64,000 bases of DNA from Favolaschia claudopus (Eukaryota; Basidiomycota; Agaricomycetes; Agaricales; Mycenaceae). The notes under the pieces are model-generated. The model did no database searches. It was not told where the DNA came from and was given only the letters and a program-made list of their open reading frames with translations. The stretch lies in assembly GCA_037176885.1 (NCBI GenBank), contig JAWWNJ010000027.1:1488001-1552000 (forward strand), in the 5' to 3' direction. Shown here in pieces: positions 10,556-21,622 of the stretch. The stretch's first letter is position 1; each line of letters starts with the position of its first letter. The translations under genes and the position numbers were made by a program.

Positions 10556-12265
10556 TAACGACGGTATACGGCAGTGAAACAGCGCCCCAGACAGTTAGCA
10601 GGCAGCTGAGTGGCGGTCCAAGGTCGGTGCTTTGCGCGTTTGTGTTGAAATAGCTGCCGCAGAACTGGCGGCCAAACGAAAGAGCGGGAAATCCCTTGCA
10701 AACGCGCAAGGGGATTTAGCATTACAAACAGGAATATAAGTACATCGGAGAGGGCGGAATAATAAAAGCCGAAGAGTAATACAGAATCGCGTACGTCCGC
10801 GATTGAACGGGACGTGCGCAGCAGCGGCGGGTCAGCTGAGTCGGGGCAGTGCAAGTCGGGCACACTCGGAATTCCAACACTCAGGTGTGAAGTCCCAGCG
10901 ACCTAAGAGTGCCCCAGGGCAATACTCCTATAGGTCGCATAGAGCTCACACCTGGTATCTGTTGTTGTGGAGATCTGAGCGATCGAAAAGCGACCTGGGT
11001 CGCTCGCACAAACTCTGTATTGTGAGTAGGGTGAAGGGCGGCTTGAAAGACAAGCCCCCCTTCACCAAGCCGCCCTTCACCAGGGAGGTTCTACTAACAA
11101 GAGGGCGGAACACTATGCACTAGGTGGACATGGTGAAGGCAGGGGAGAGGGAGCGAGCCCCCCTTCACCAGGGAGAGTCCACCCAAAGTGCAGCGGTGGC
11201 ATGAGCAAGGAGCCCCACGGCAAGCATCACAGGGGAGAGGTCAGAATCAACATTCCCCCCTTGAAATCAAGTGACACGGCGCAAGGAGCCCCCCTTCATG
11301 ATTGCGACCACGCAATACGAGACGACAGTATCGAGACGAATCATGAATCCCCGCCGTCAACGCCACCGCTGCCGCGGGGACGCTACATTGGACAAACACA
11401 CAGACGCCAGGACGCAGAGTCAAGGGGAGGGATGGGATGGAGAGCGGAAGGGAAGGGTGCGAGTCAGACACCAGGCTGCAGAGAATGCAGCGGATGGCCC
11501 CCAGCAGGCCCAGACATAAGCTTCCCGCTCTTGCACAAACGCAGGAGTACCCAGAGAAAGCAGATGAAGAGGTGTAGTTGACTACAGCCTGCACGATAGG
11601 AGAGTCCTTCGAATGAAGGGGGTGGCAACTGTAGCGGCTCGACGAGCTGCCAGCAACAAGTTGCCCCGCCACCCAATCTCCATGCAGGCTGCGGGCGCTC
11701 AGAGGTCCCTAGGCACCGGCGGACACCCCTAAGGAAGGGGAGGCCGGGGAGATATGGACTTGAGCGACCTCGCAACTCTCAACAGCGCTCCCTCGAAGCC
11801 ACACCCACGAAGGCAAGAGGAAAGGAAGCTCACCGGTCAAGAGGGGGAGTGAGACTCGAGGCCAGACGACACAGCCAGCCAGACGACACAGGAACAGACC
11901 CAAGGTCACAGAAGGAGAGGGAAAGGAGTAGTCGAAGTGCCAGTGTGAGCCAGTGACAAGCAGTGGCATCTGGCACGAGCCTAAACGGCAGTTGGCCACA
12001 CACAAGAAGAGGGGAAGTCAACGAGGGGTGGCAAATGCCGAGGAGGGGGTCCATGGGATGCAGGAGGGAAAGGGAAGAAGACTTTCAGTGGTAGACACAC
12101 ACACCATACTTGTGTTGCAGTCCCAAAACCCAAATCCTACACCAAGCCATGGGGCAGAGGCTACTCAGCGACCTCCATGCCCAAAGAATGCACCAAGATG
12201 GTCTGCTACTCTTGTGAGGACAGAGGAGGAGGGAATAGGGTCCGCTATTGGTGACTCTGTTCTGC
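10556..12265 (-). other. Untranslated leader between the LTR-like block and copia gag; no gene
   Basis: About 1.7 kb lies between the presumed 5' LTR (12266) and the gag start. It contains several near-copies of CCCCCCTTCACCAGGGAG (about 11057-11185) and is otherwise low in recognisable features. Frames here are short and have no family signature. A leader this long is unusual for copia, so part of it may be inserted sequence. Confidence 0.4.
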
Positions 12266-12620
12266 TGTAAGGGCAACAGCTGCCAGGGCCTGAGGCCCGA
12301 GGTACTCAAGAGTCCAACAAGCGCTGGGCAGAGGGAGAATTCTTAGAAGGCTAGCTACAACAAGAGGAAGAGTGTCTACTCACCTGGGCAGAGGGAGAAT
12401 CCTTAGAGAACAGAGTAAGGAGTCTCCATGCCCAGGCGTCACAGTAAAAGGGCGTGTGATGCGTGACTTCTCACGGGTCGTGGGAACTATGTAGTAGCAC
12501 AGCATCTATGATGTGATATCAATGATCAGATGATCCAACAGTAGCAGGGAGCCAGGGATATGCCCAGGACGGGAGGATCACAATACTGGTCCAGAGATTG
12601 TAGAACAACGGAGGCCCGGG
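12266..12620 (-). repeat. 355-bp LTR-like block, copy 2
   Basis: Direct repeat of the interrupted block at 8368-9640 (one visible difference is GAATTC for GAATCC near 12340). Read on the minus strand it ends TTGCCCTTACA and is followed by the leader leading to copia gag, as expected of a 5' LTR. On its other side the sequence passes straight into the (CAT)n tail of a LINE at 12621, so no target duplication can be recognised. Confidence 0.65.
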
Positions 12621-12712
12621 TTGATGATGATGATGATGAAATCCATTAACGTGCTCGAGCCGCTGTAAGCGGCTATGGTACACGATACTTTGCTACTTTA
12701 CTACTTTCCAAC
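12621..12712 (-). repeat. LINE 3' terminus: hairpin plus (CAT)n tail
   Basis: Read on the minus strand, a hairpin (AGCCGCTTACAGCGGCT) is followed by CGAGCACGTT and five CAT repeats. The same hairpin and flank end in (CAA)n at 24100-24158 on the plus strand. A conserved 3' stem followed by a short simple repeat is typical of non-LTR retrotransposon ends. It lies only about 150 bp from the end of the gag fragment, so the endonuclease/reverse transcriptase ORF is missing from this copy. Confidence 0.75.
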
Positions 12713-12789
12713 TATTTCTGAACGTATGTCCATCGTAGACCGTAATACATGCAGAGCAGGTGAAGCGGGCGACAAACTCCGGGAAATTA

Positions 12790-14268
12790 CCCATTGAATA
12801 GGGCACAGTGGATGAAGTAGATGGTAGATATTGAGATGAATCTGTTGATGGGTTCAGAGCAGGGTTTCGGTTTCGTATGGCGAGAAATAAGGGAAAGAAT
12901 TTTCAAAGATCCGGAGGGACCTTGAAGAGAGGACCAGCGGCTGCATGTTCTGCAGAAATACGGAGCAGAATGACTTGGCGGATAGGGCATGACAAGTCAG
13001 TCGCCCGGTGAGGGCCGCCACAGCCGCGCAGACCACATTTGACTGGTAGAAGAGTACATTTGGCGAGGGGTTGGCATGGAGTAGAGTGCGGGCATTGGCA
13101 GTTGGAAGTTGGATGATCGGAAGCGCAGATGCCGCAGATAGCGGGACGCTTGCATTGAGACGCAATACTCGGTGTGACCAAAAGTAACCGGAATTTGGCT
13201 TTTTAGAGCGGAATTTCAAAACTCAAACAACTTCAAGTGATACAGGGCTCCTCTAAATCATTTTTTCTACGACTTCCATGGTATGGGCATGTTTTGTTTT
13301 GAGTTGGTGATTTAATCTTTGAAAGTGGACCAATTTGGAAATATTTGCGCTGTCTGAAGGGGAGATGCCAGAGTTTCGAGCCAGTAAGTACTTCAGAAAG
13401 GTGCTTAGTATCCCAATAGTCCATAAATTCAATATTTAAGGTTGGGAGGTGTTTCCCGTTGTTCAGAGAGGGAGGGAACTCGGCACACCAATTTCCCGCC
13501 TCAAAGCATACATAAAAAGAATGTGTAATAATCGGACAAAGAGACCATGCAACCTTTTGCCTGCCTTGTATGCAATGGTATACGCTTATACACTGCCGAT
13601 GGGGTCAGTTTGCCCAGCAGTCACCCACAAAATCTGGTTGAAAACACGCAATTTCCGATTCCGGTTACTTTTGGTCACACCGAGTATGGCCAAACGAGTA
13701 GCAGTTGAAGCACTGTAAGGGTTGTGGTGAGTACCTTTCAGTACGATGGAGGTGTCCGTGAAGCGCCAGGCGCTGAGAAATAGCGAGGTTGGCAGCAGTT
13801 GGATTCCCAAAGTGAAGGACAATCGAAGAGTGTTGTTTCGCTTTTCGCACCTCGTCGTCAGAACGGCGACCAATCCAGTGTACCCTGACAAGAGACCTGG
13901 GCATCCAGTTGCCCTCATTAGCCTCGATCAAGTCCGAGATATCATCGTTCCAATCCCCGTTGTTATCACAATGACCGGACGCAACATTGAAGCTGGTCGG
14001 AACCCGGTGCATGACAACAGCAAACGTTGGGGAGCGAATTCGAAGGAGGGTGGAGAAGGTGGACAACCAGGTGCTGTCCTCCGTAAGGAGGTGAGCAGCC
14101 CAGGTAGACTGGAAGGAGATGCGAATGTCACCATTTCGATATTTGGCAACTGCGCGGACAAATGGTGTCTCGTCGTACTCGCAGTAGCGAGGGGATCCAT
14201 TGATTATTGCGTTAAGCTGCTGCTGAATAGCGTGGTGTGTCTCGTTAACGAAGGCCTTGTACCGGCGG
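12790..14268 (-). pseudogene. LINE gag (ORF1), C-terminal part with zinc knuckles, split by a TA element
   Basis: The minus-strand frame runs from RRYKAFVNETHHAIQQQL through RISFQSTWAAHLL and VVMHRVPTSFN to a first knuckle CFNCYSFGH. It continues beyond the 521-bp insert at 13166-13686 as ASQC, CKRPAICGICASDHPT and further Cys/His-rich sequence. This is the gag-like ORF1 of Tad-type LINEs, an RNA-binding chaperone of the retrotransposition particle. Removing the insert with one TA gives GH-IASQC and completes a CCHC box, so the two halves were one exon. The N-terminal half is at 18362-18427 and 19915-21058. Confidence 0.85.
13166..13686. mobile_element. 521-bp TA element inside a gag zinc knuckle
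   Basis: Inverted repeats TACTCGGTGTGACCAAAAGT form both ends, with TA duplicated. The element falls in the codon after FGH of a CCHC knuckle; precise removal gives ATT (Ile) and an intact knuckle. The termini resemble those of 971-1843. No coding capacity is seen. Confidence 0.93.
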
Positions 14269-14557
14269 GCTAGCTAAGTGGCTAGGAAATTCAAATCTAA
14301 TAAATCTTTGGGGAGAGGAGCCCCAGAAACTTTGGTTTCTGAGGTCTCTGTGAGTGAGGCTTCCGGATGAGCACTAACCCTAGTGTCAACCAGAAACCAA
14401 GACTCAGGGTGTGGTGGGTGGGCCGAGAAAGAGTCGAGAGAGCGGAAGGCAAGAGAGACGATCAATCATCAGTGATCGGCGTCTTTCCTTCACGCTCTCT
14501 TAGCTAGCCGGCTATGTGCTCTGGGCTCGCGGTGCTCGCTCGGAGCACACGCTGTCA
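14269..14557. mobile_element. 289-bp deleted unit in tandem with the 3.8-kb unit
   Basis: The unit begins with a 112-bp segment (14269-14380, starting GCTAGCTAAGTGGCTAGG) and ends with a 134-bp segment (14424-14557, ending GCACACGCTGTCA). Both segments recur exactly as the start (14558-14669) and end (18228-18361) of the following 3.8-kb unit. The short unit is therefore an internally deleted copy placed head-to-tail. Confidence 0.85.
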
Positions 14558-17500
14558 GCTAGCTAAGTGGCTAGGAAATTCAAATCTAATAAATCTTTGG
14601 GGAGAGGAGCCCCAGAAACTTTGGTTTCTGAGGTCTCTGTGAGTGAGGCTTCCGGATGAGCACTAACCCACAAACACAGGGAACGCAGAGACCGGACAGG
14701 CGGAATCCGAGGAGACGACTCCCCCAAAGAGATTTTACTAGATGGAACCCAGTGAAGTAGGAGATAAGGGATGTGGCAGAACACCCTACATACTCAATAT
14801 AGATGTTCAAAATTTGATCCTAGAAGTTAAACCACGTTGGCTTGTGAATTGGATGGTTCAAACCATTCAATCTTGCTGCTTGATCGTGCGAAGATGAACG
14901 AGAGCGATAAAAGTAACCGGCATTGAGAAGAAACTCGGAAAGTCAAGCCGGCAGAGGATGCGAGAGCAAATCCGAACAAAGATTAGTAGCAGATAGAGAG
15001 TTAAAATTGAATAAGATGTTCTCCAGCTCGTTCAGGAAGAACAGAGGAGGTGAGGGCATGATCAAACCCATGTTCAGAGACCCGATGAGGAGGTCTGGAA
15101 TTAAGCAACTTGAAAGCAGCTGCACGGCTAGGGCAAGGGCTTGAAGTCATGAGCCTTCGAAATGGGATTTGGGCCGACGTAACGACTGATCCAAACTCAG
15201 CAAGAAAAGAGCTAGAGAGATATGATACGAAAAGGGAATCTAGGATAATTAAGAGAGCGTAGGAGTTGATAAGATACAGTTGAATTTTGGATCCTCGGGA
15301 ACCGACCGTTGAATTTTGATTGGATTTGTAGCCATGATAAGAAAATTCCTTGCGACAATACCAATGCCGACCTGTGAACAAAAGGTCCATTGACATCGTT
15401 TGCCCATGATGAGGGGCAGAGAGTGTACAGGACAGTAAAGGTCCCGAGATTTGGGACAGGGAAAAGGTGAGACAATGAAATATTCGAATTTTGTCCCGAC
15501 ACGTTGAAACGAGAAGCTCGAGTAAGTAAGCGCCGCTGTCGTGAATGGGCGCTCACATGTATCCTTCCATTGGGACTGAAAAATCGAGATCGACAATTTA
15601 AACTGTCCTCTTCAATGTAGGAAGGTAGAACAGAATTTACGGGGCAAGGAATGACACATAACTTGCGCCATGAAAACTCGAAATGATTGAGAAGAATAGC
15701 TACCTCCAGGAAAGAGCCGAGTGCAGGAGACAATGTACCACGCTGGGGTCGTTTGTTGAATGAAGAGAACAAGGAAATTCGCCGGAGAAGGCCGAAAGGA
15801 GACACGAAGCAAAGTCGACGAGAGATATGTGTAAAATTGGACGAAATAAGATAGTCCACCAATGAATCGGTGAAATGTGTCCCAAATTGGGTGTAGAAGG
15901 TAGAGGTGCTAAAGGATTCGCTGAATTACGCGCCGTGTTGATCACGGAAGAATTGCAGACAAATTTGCGAATAATGAAACAAGCGCCGTTAAATTGTGAG
16001 CATATCGTCAAATCGGCCATTAGAGAAGCCAAATCGGCTGAAATGAACAATCCACCGCCGTATTGGACAAGTAGATCGTTTGATAGATCAAATAAGACGA
16101 CCTTGAAGCGAGGAAAAGGCGACAGGAAAGAAAACTTTACTATGCAGAAAGGAAAGAGACTCACCAAATCAGCTTCACTCCGACAGAAAATGCAATACGG
16201 TAGAAGCACCAGCATATTGTAGCAACGAAATTAGTGCCAGACAGACAGAATGTGAATAGTAGCTGTGAGGGCAATAGTATACCCAGAATATTAAAACAAG
16301 TCACAGCGGGGTATACCATGTGAACAGAATACTGGGCCGCAGGGGCAGAGAGGTATAAGGATTGAATGTGTTGAAGCGTAAGCTTTAGCATAGCAAATAG
16401 AAGGAGACTTTGGAAACAGTGACATATAAGCGCGCCGAAAATTACACAGAAGCCTGGAAATTCAGCATACGTGCTGCGGCGTCGCACGACAAGCCGTTGA
16501 ACGCAGAAATGGACAGCCGGATTCGGGGTACAGGTCGCAGGGGCCCGCAGCAGAGCATGCGAACAAGATACTGAGCACTGCGGCACAAGAACATACAGGC
16601 AAAATGATACTGCACGAGAAATGTGAGTCTACATAGTCTACAGCCGGCAGCGGCGCAAACGAAGGAGATAGTAGTTACTGAAGCACAGCGGCGTACCAGG
16701 GATATAGTTTGTTGCAGCATAAAGAGGCATGCGAACGAAAACAAGCATAGTAGCGGTGTACAAACCAGCATACCAGCGAAATAGTCGCAGCGGCACGAAG
16801 GCATGCGAACAGAATGGGCATAGCAGCGGTGTACAAACCAGCATACCAGCGAAATAGTCGCAGCGGCGCGAAGGCATGCGAACAGAATGGGCATAGCAGC
16901 GGTGTACAAACCAGCGTGCCAGCGATATAATTGTCGCAGCGGCACGAAGGCATGCGAACGGAATGGGCATGGTAGCGGTGTACAAACCAGCGTGCCAGCG
17001 AAATAATCGTCGCAGCGGCGCGAAGGCATGCGAACAGAATGGGCATAGCAGCGGTGTACAAACCAGCATACCAGCGAAATAGTCGCAGCGGCGCGAAGGC
17101 ATGCGAACAGAATGGGCATAGCAGCGGTGTACAAACCAGCATACCAGCGAAATAGTCGCAGCGGCACGAAGGCATGCGAACGGAAGGAGCATAGCAGCGG
17201 TGTACAAACCAGCATACCAGCGAAATAGTCGCAGCGGCGCGAAGGCATGCGAACAGAATGGGCATAGCAGCGGTGTACAAACCAGCATACCAGCGAAATA
17301 GTCGCAGCGGCACGAAGGCATGCGAACGGAAGGAGCATAGCAGCGGTGTACAAACCAGCATACCAGCGAAATAGTCGCAGCGGCACGAAGGCATGCGAAC
17401 GGAAGGAGCATAGCAGCGGTGTACAAACCAGCATACCAGCGAAATAGTCGCAGCGGCGCGAAGGCATGCGAACAGAATGGGCATAGCAGCGGTGTACAAA

Positions 17501-18361
17501 CCAGCATACCAGCGAAATAGTCGCAGCGGCACGAAGGCATGCGAACGGAAGGAGCATAGCAGCGGTGTACAAACCAGCATACCAGCGAAATAGTCGCAGC
17601 GGCGCGAAGGCATGCGAACAGAATGGGCATAGCAGCGGTATACAAACCAGCATGCTAGCAAAATAATCTGTCGCAGCGGCACGAAGGCATGCGAACGAAA
17701 TGAATAATATAGCTGTAGATGTTCGGAGATCCCAGACGAAGAGCATCTAAGATCTTGACCTGGAGGAAGGAAAACAGTACATGATTTAAAGAAATTTCAG
17801 AGAGACTTACCAAAATGATACTGATCGAAGCGCCAGCAAAGAAGGGACTATACTGAAGGCAAGTACCGTGTATTCTGAATAGATAATATGAATACAAATG
17901 CAAAAGTCGAGGTAAGATTATTATGTCGAGCGGGGTGAAAAGATAGGAGTGTGCTGAGACGCAATTGTCTGGGTGCCATCTTGAGACTGAGTATACTGGT
18001 AGAGGACAAGGAGGGTCCAGTCTGTCATCCAGAGTACAGTGCATATTTAGAAGCAATTCGTCGCTCAAGTCAAGTCCATGTGAGTCCAAGTCAGGGGTAA
18101 GTTACCACCATTCCCGCGCGCAGAGAGGCTTCAGAAATCGAAAACCTTGAAGCATATATGATGTGACAGGCGAAGGAAATGGCCAGAAGAACCCCAGAAG
18201 CAACCAAGGACAACGAAGTTCACACACCGAGAAAGAGTCGAGAGAGCGGAAGGCAAGAGAGACGATCAATCATCAGTGATCGGCGTCTTTCCTTCACGCT
18301 CTCTTAGCTAGCCGGCTATGTGCTCTGGGCTCGCGGTGCTCGCTCGGAGCACACGCTGTCA
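14558..18361. mobile_element. 3.8-kb non-autonomous element with internal minisatellite
   Basis: The ends are the same as those of the adjacent 289-bp unit. The end segment holds a stem (TGTGCTC/GAGCACA) about 7 nt from the terminus. No terminal inverted repeat, LTR pair or transposase is recognised. Head-to-tail copies and a 3' hairpin recall rolling-circle elements, but TC/CTRR termini are not evident, so the class is open. Minus-strand frames between about 15200 and 16200 are long but have no recognisable signature. The element interrupts the LINE gag coding region. Confidence 0.6.
16727..17697. repeat. 73-bp tandem repeat, about 13 units
   Basis: GCATGCGAAC recurs at 16727, 16801, 16874, 16950, 17026, 17099, 17172, 17245, 17318, 17391, 17464, 17537, 17610 and 17687, mostly 73 bp apart, with a few 74-77-bp variants. 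Two variant types (GGCGCGAAGG with ACAGAATGG, and GGCACGAAGG with ACGGAAGGA) alternate irregularly. Because 73 is not a multiple of three and the unit lacks minus-strand stops, all three minus-strand frames stay open for more than 300 codons. These are therefore artefacts of the repeat, not proteins. Confidence 0.95.
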
Positions 18362-18427
18362 TCTTTCGGGGTGAGCGTGATGTCACGAGAGGTGTCACGC
18401 GGAACACGGGATGGGGCCAGTGACGTG

Positions 18428-19905
18428 TAGTCTCGTGACCAGACTCTTATGCCATCCCAAAGGGAACCCTGTCATAAGAGTCTGGAACAATCAGCGGCGT
18501 ACCCTTGAGCTATCAAAATTGATCGAGTTTTCCCACAGTGTGTGGACTTTACTTCCCCTCGTTTTGCTCACTTCTTCCTTTTAATGACATAGAATTTGTG
18601 CATATTAGGGCTATTTAGCTGCTCAAAGTCTAATATTGAGCCTTCCAAACAAATATTTTCTTTAACCATGGTCGTAGCTGCACAATATTCAGCCTGTGCG
18701 TAATTCGGCTGACAGCACTTCCCAAAACGGTCTAACTTGTCAAAAGTTTGCTGAAAGTGCGCGAAGGGCTAAGTTTCTCGACACACAGGAACTTAGAAAG
18801 ATTAGATCTACCAAATTTTCTACCTAATAGTCTGCAGAAGATTCAAGATGTGCTACTTGAGGCTCTCGACCGGTTTTGGGACGTAACAGTCATCCTTATT
18901 ACGCAGTATACTCAAACCTCTTAAAGCACTGACATTCGATGCAGAAATGTGACTTGAACTGCACAGATAGACTTTAACTGCATTATAGCAGCAGACTCTG
19001 CCCAAATATTGTCAAGTTACGCTGTAGAAGCAAGCAGAATGAGAGGAGGTAAAGTCCACATACTGTGGGAAAACTCGATCAATTTTGATAGCTCAAGGGT
19101 ACGGTTCGACAGCCGCTGATTGTTCCAGACTCTTATGACAGGGTTCCCTTTGGGACAGTCTCCTACCCAGCCGCGATTCCGAGGTTCATCAGTCTGTGAG
19201 GGAGGGATTTTTTTTATTATATTCTTGAGGGAGCGGATGTACGGGCCGTGTGACAATAAATAACGTGATGTTACTATGTCACAACTTCAAGGGATGAACC
19301 TCTCCAAAGCGGCTGGCCGAAAATATAGGTAAACAACATAGCCACATCACCCGGAGTTTGCCGGATATACTCAACCAAGCCCATTGCACTCCTTCTAAAC
19401 CACAAAAAATAGATTCTTTGAACTGTGTAGAAGGCATATTTACTGCTAATGTATATGCCAGCCCAACATCAGCACCTTTTTGAAGCTCTGCAGACTATGA
19501 ACCGCTGAAACTACCTGTTTTGAGGGTAGTCACGGCAAGTGTGGTGTGCAGAACAAATTCCGAGCTCTAATGTCTTGGGGGTATGTTGTATAGTATACTG
19601 GCTTAACCTTGAACTACTTAAGTGAATACTTTCATGCGGTTCCAGGGCATACTAAAATATTCTGTAGTTTGATCTCATTTGTGGCTATGTTGTTTACCTA
19701 TATTTTCGGCCAGCCGCTTTGGAGAGGTTCATCCCTTGAAGTTGTGACATAGTAACATCACGTTGTTTATTGTCACACGGCCCGTACATCCGCTCCCTCA
19801 AGAATATAATAAAAAAATCCCTCCCTCACAGACTGATGAACCTCGGAATCGCGGCTGGGTAGGAGACTGCCTTTGGGATGGCATAAGAGTCTGGTCACGA
19901 GACTA
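18428..19905. mobile_element. 1.48-kb fold-back, Mutator-like element in LINE gag
   Basis: Inverted termini of about 35 bp start TAGTCTCGTGACCAGACTCT. The flanking 9-mers are AGTGACGTG (18419-18427) and GGTGACGTG (19906-19914), an 8/9 match with the 9-bp duplication of Mutator-like elements. Inside are two hairpins side by side: arms of about 100 bp at 18456-18560 and 19045-19150, and arms of about 195 bp at 19150-19345 and 19690-19877. There is no transposase. The termini share TAGTCT with the 9-bp-TSD element at 27038-27539. Removing it leaves the LINE gag frame open (ATS-LAPSRVPRDTSRD). Confidence 0.75.
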
Positions 19906-19914
19906 GGTGACGTG

Positions 19915-21058
19915 GCAGTGGGAGAAGCAGCGACAGATGCGTAGGATTTCTGGGAGGATACGCCAGATGAAGGGGTAGGATTTATGGGAGCTGGTGAAAT
20001 AGAGTCTATCTTGGATGAAAGTGTGTCGAGTTTGGTAACAATGGACGAGATGCTAGCAGTGGTGTCGGAGTGGAGGTTCTGGCTGAGCAAAAGGGTCGCT
20101 ATCAGAGTGCGGATGTTTTTCAAGTCTGCTAGGGGAACAGAACATGTTTGGGCTGAGGTAGACTTCGGGAGTGGGATGCTATGAATGGCTTTGTGGAGGT
20201 CTTCGAGGGAAGGCGAGCGTGCTGCCTGTGGTAGTGATCGTGGTAACGGATCAGGAGACATCATACCCTGTCGTCCGGGGGCGTGGGAAACCGGAGCCCG
20301 GAGGACCGGAGGAACAGAGCCCAGGGAACCCGGAAAGGGCGCTAGAGCTGGGATGAGACAGCGGAGCATTAGGCCTTCGGCGGTAGGAGCACTGGGGCTT
20401 GGCCCAGGTCCGGGGGAGCGTGGGAAGCCGGGCCGGGGACTGGGGGACCGGAGCCGGAGGACCGGAGGACCAGAGCTCACGGAGGGCTAGAAGTCTGACT
20501 GGAAGACCAGTAGGGAACCGGGTTGCGCTGAGCACTAGCTGTAGGAGCACAGGGTTGACAGGAGTCCGTTGAGGAGGGGAACGGGGAGTCGGAAGGAGGA
20601 AGATGTGACAAAGGGGGAACTCTGGAAGGAGTAGCGTTCCCAAGAAGGCTGGAGTGATGCAAGGAATAGCGGAGCGGGTCGGGGAAGCGGGGGTTCCCCT
20701 GAGCTAAAACCCGACGGTTCCACTCATCACTTGAGACAGTGGCAGGGCGACGTGTCTGCAACTGTTCCGTTGGCCGTATCATCAAGGCCAACAGTTCATT
20801 GCAAGGCTCATGCGGCCCGCCGGGAAGCCATAGACTAATTATCTCCTGGTCGTCTCGGTGATTTTCTGGCCTATCCATGAAGTATTGATTGTACGAATTG
20901 ATGACAGGATGATCGGAAGGGAAGGTGACCAAGATATGGACCAAAGTAGGAAGAGCTGCGTCGAAGATTTTGATGAGAGCGTGGTCATCAGGAAAACTGT
21001 CCGAGTTGAAAGCAGGGATACGGATTTGTCGGAACTCTCCGCGCAGACCCTCAGATGA
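19915..21058 (-). pseudogene. LINE gag (ORF1), N-terminal half
   Basis: The minus-strand frame contains FPDDHALIKIFDAALPTLV, IISLWLPGGPHEPCNELLAL, proline-rich linkers, a coiled-coil-like stretch (SSIVTKLDTLSSKID) and SYASVAASPTATS. Beyond the fold-back element it continues at 18427-18362 (LAPSRVPRDTSRDITLTPK), then breaks at the 3.8-kb element. The remainder is at 12790-14268. The architecture is that of a LINE ORF1. No initiation codon is seen upstream of 21058 before a stop, so the copy may be 5' truncated. Part of the frame (20263-20568) is the GC-rich block also found at 9641. Confidence 0.65.
20263..20568. repeat. 306-bp GC-rich block, second copy
   Basis: Almost identical to 9641-9946. 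Here it lies in the proline/serine-rich portion of the LINE gag region, and minus-strand frames remain open across both of its borders. That suggests this is the original context and that the copy beside the copia gag is derived. The alternative is two independent insertions of a common repeat. Confidence 0.75.
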
Positions 21059-21622
21059 TATTGATTTAATGTGAGAAGTTCAAATGAAACGCGAAAAATA
21101 TCGCTATTTCATAGGTGCGTATTCTCACTGCATATCATCTCCCTCATTTTTGAAACCTTGACCGTCCCCGGTCAAGTACTTATTTCTATATTTGAACTTT
21201 GAACTTTTGTTTCCGTTGATCCGCCAATGCTTCGACTCAATTGACAGCCCTCGGCCTTCTAATTCAAGCCCGGAGCAGTGCCATAGAATGTCGATCCAAG
21301 GTACTCCTTTTTGTTAACACCTCCTATGAAGAATGAATTTCCAAGCTTTCAAGGTTTCAAGGTGTGTTCCAGCTTGAAATGCCTTTTTCATTCTTATTCT
21401 TCCTTATCTTCTACAGTACAAGGCCTCGGACATCGATGAACATCGCTTGGTGTACTTAGTCGAGGTCATGTCTGCGAGAAGGCTACATTCACGCTGTCAG
21501 AATCCACCACTCCAAGATCCGGAGACAACGAGGTGACGCAGCCACGATGGTGAGTCACAAAGTGTCTATAACCTGATAGCGGGAATTCTGTTCCCATCCT
21601 TTCTTTCTTCCTTTCCCCCACC
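21059..21622. other. No gene recognised
   Basis: AT-rich sequence between the LINE remnant and the start of an unknown spliced gene. It would hold the promoter and 5' leader of the gene starting at 21623. I see no repeat termini and no convincing frame. Confidence 0.4.

Noticed and set aside
11201..12309. Several overlapping frames of 70-140 codons on both strands
   Set aside because: None has a motif; they overlap one another in opposite frames within the copia leader region.
14427..14567. Hairpin TGTGCTC/GAGCACA followed by CTAG on the minus strand, considered as a Helitron 3' end
   Set aside because: The repeat continues beyond CTAG in both copies, so that CTAG is not a terminus.
16727..17697. 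Regularly spaced repeats considered as a CRISPR-like array
   Set aside because: The whole 73-bp unit repeats with no unique spacers, and the setting is eukaryotic.
16442..17746. Minus-strand frames of 434, 335 and 335 codons rich in Cys, Phe and Leu, resembling a repetitive membrane protein
   Set aside because: They are the three frames of one 73-bp tandem repeat lacking stops; the same peptides appear in rotation in each frame, and no start context or conserved domain exists.
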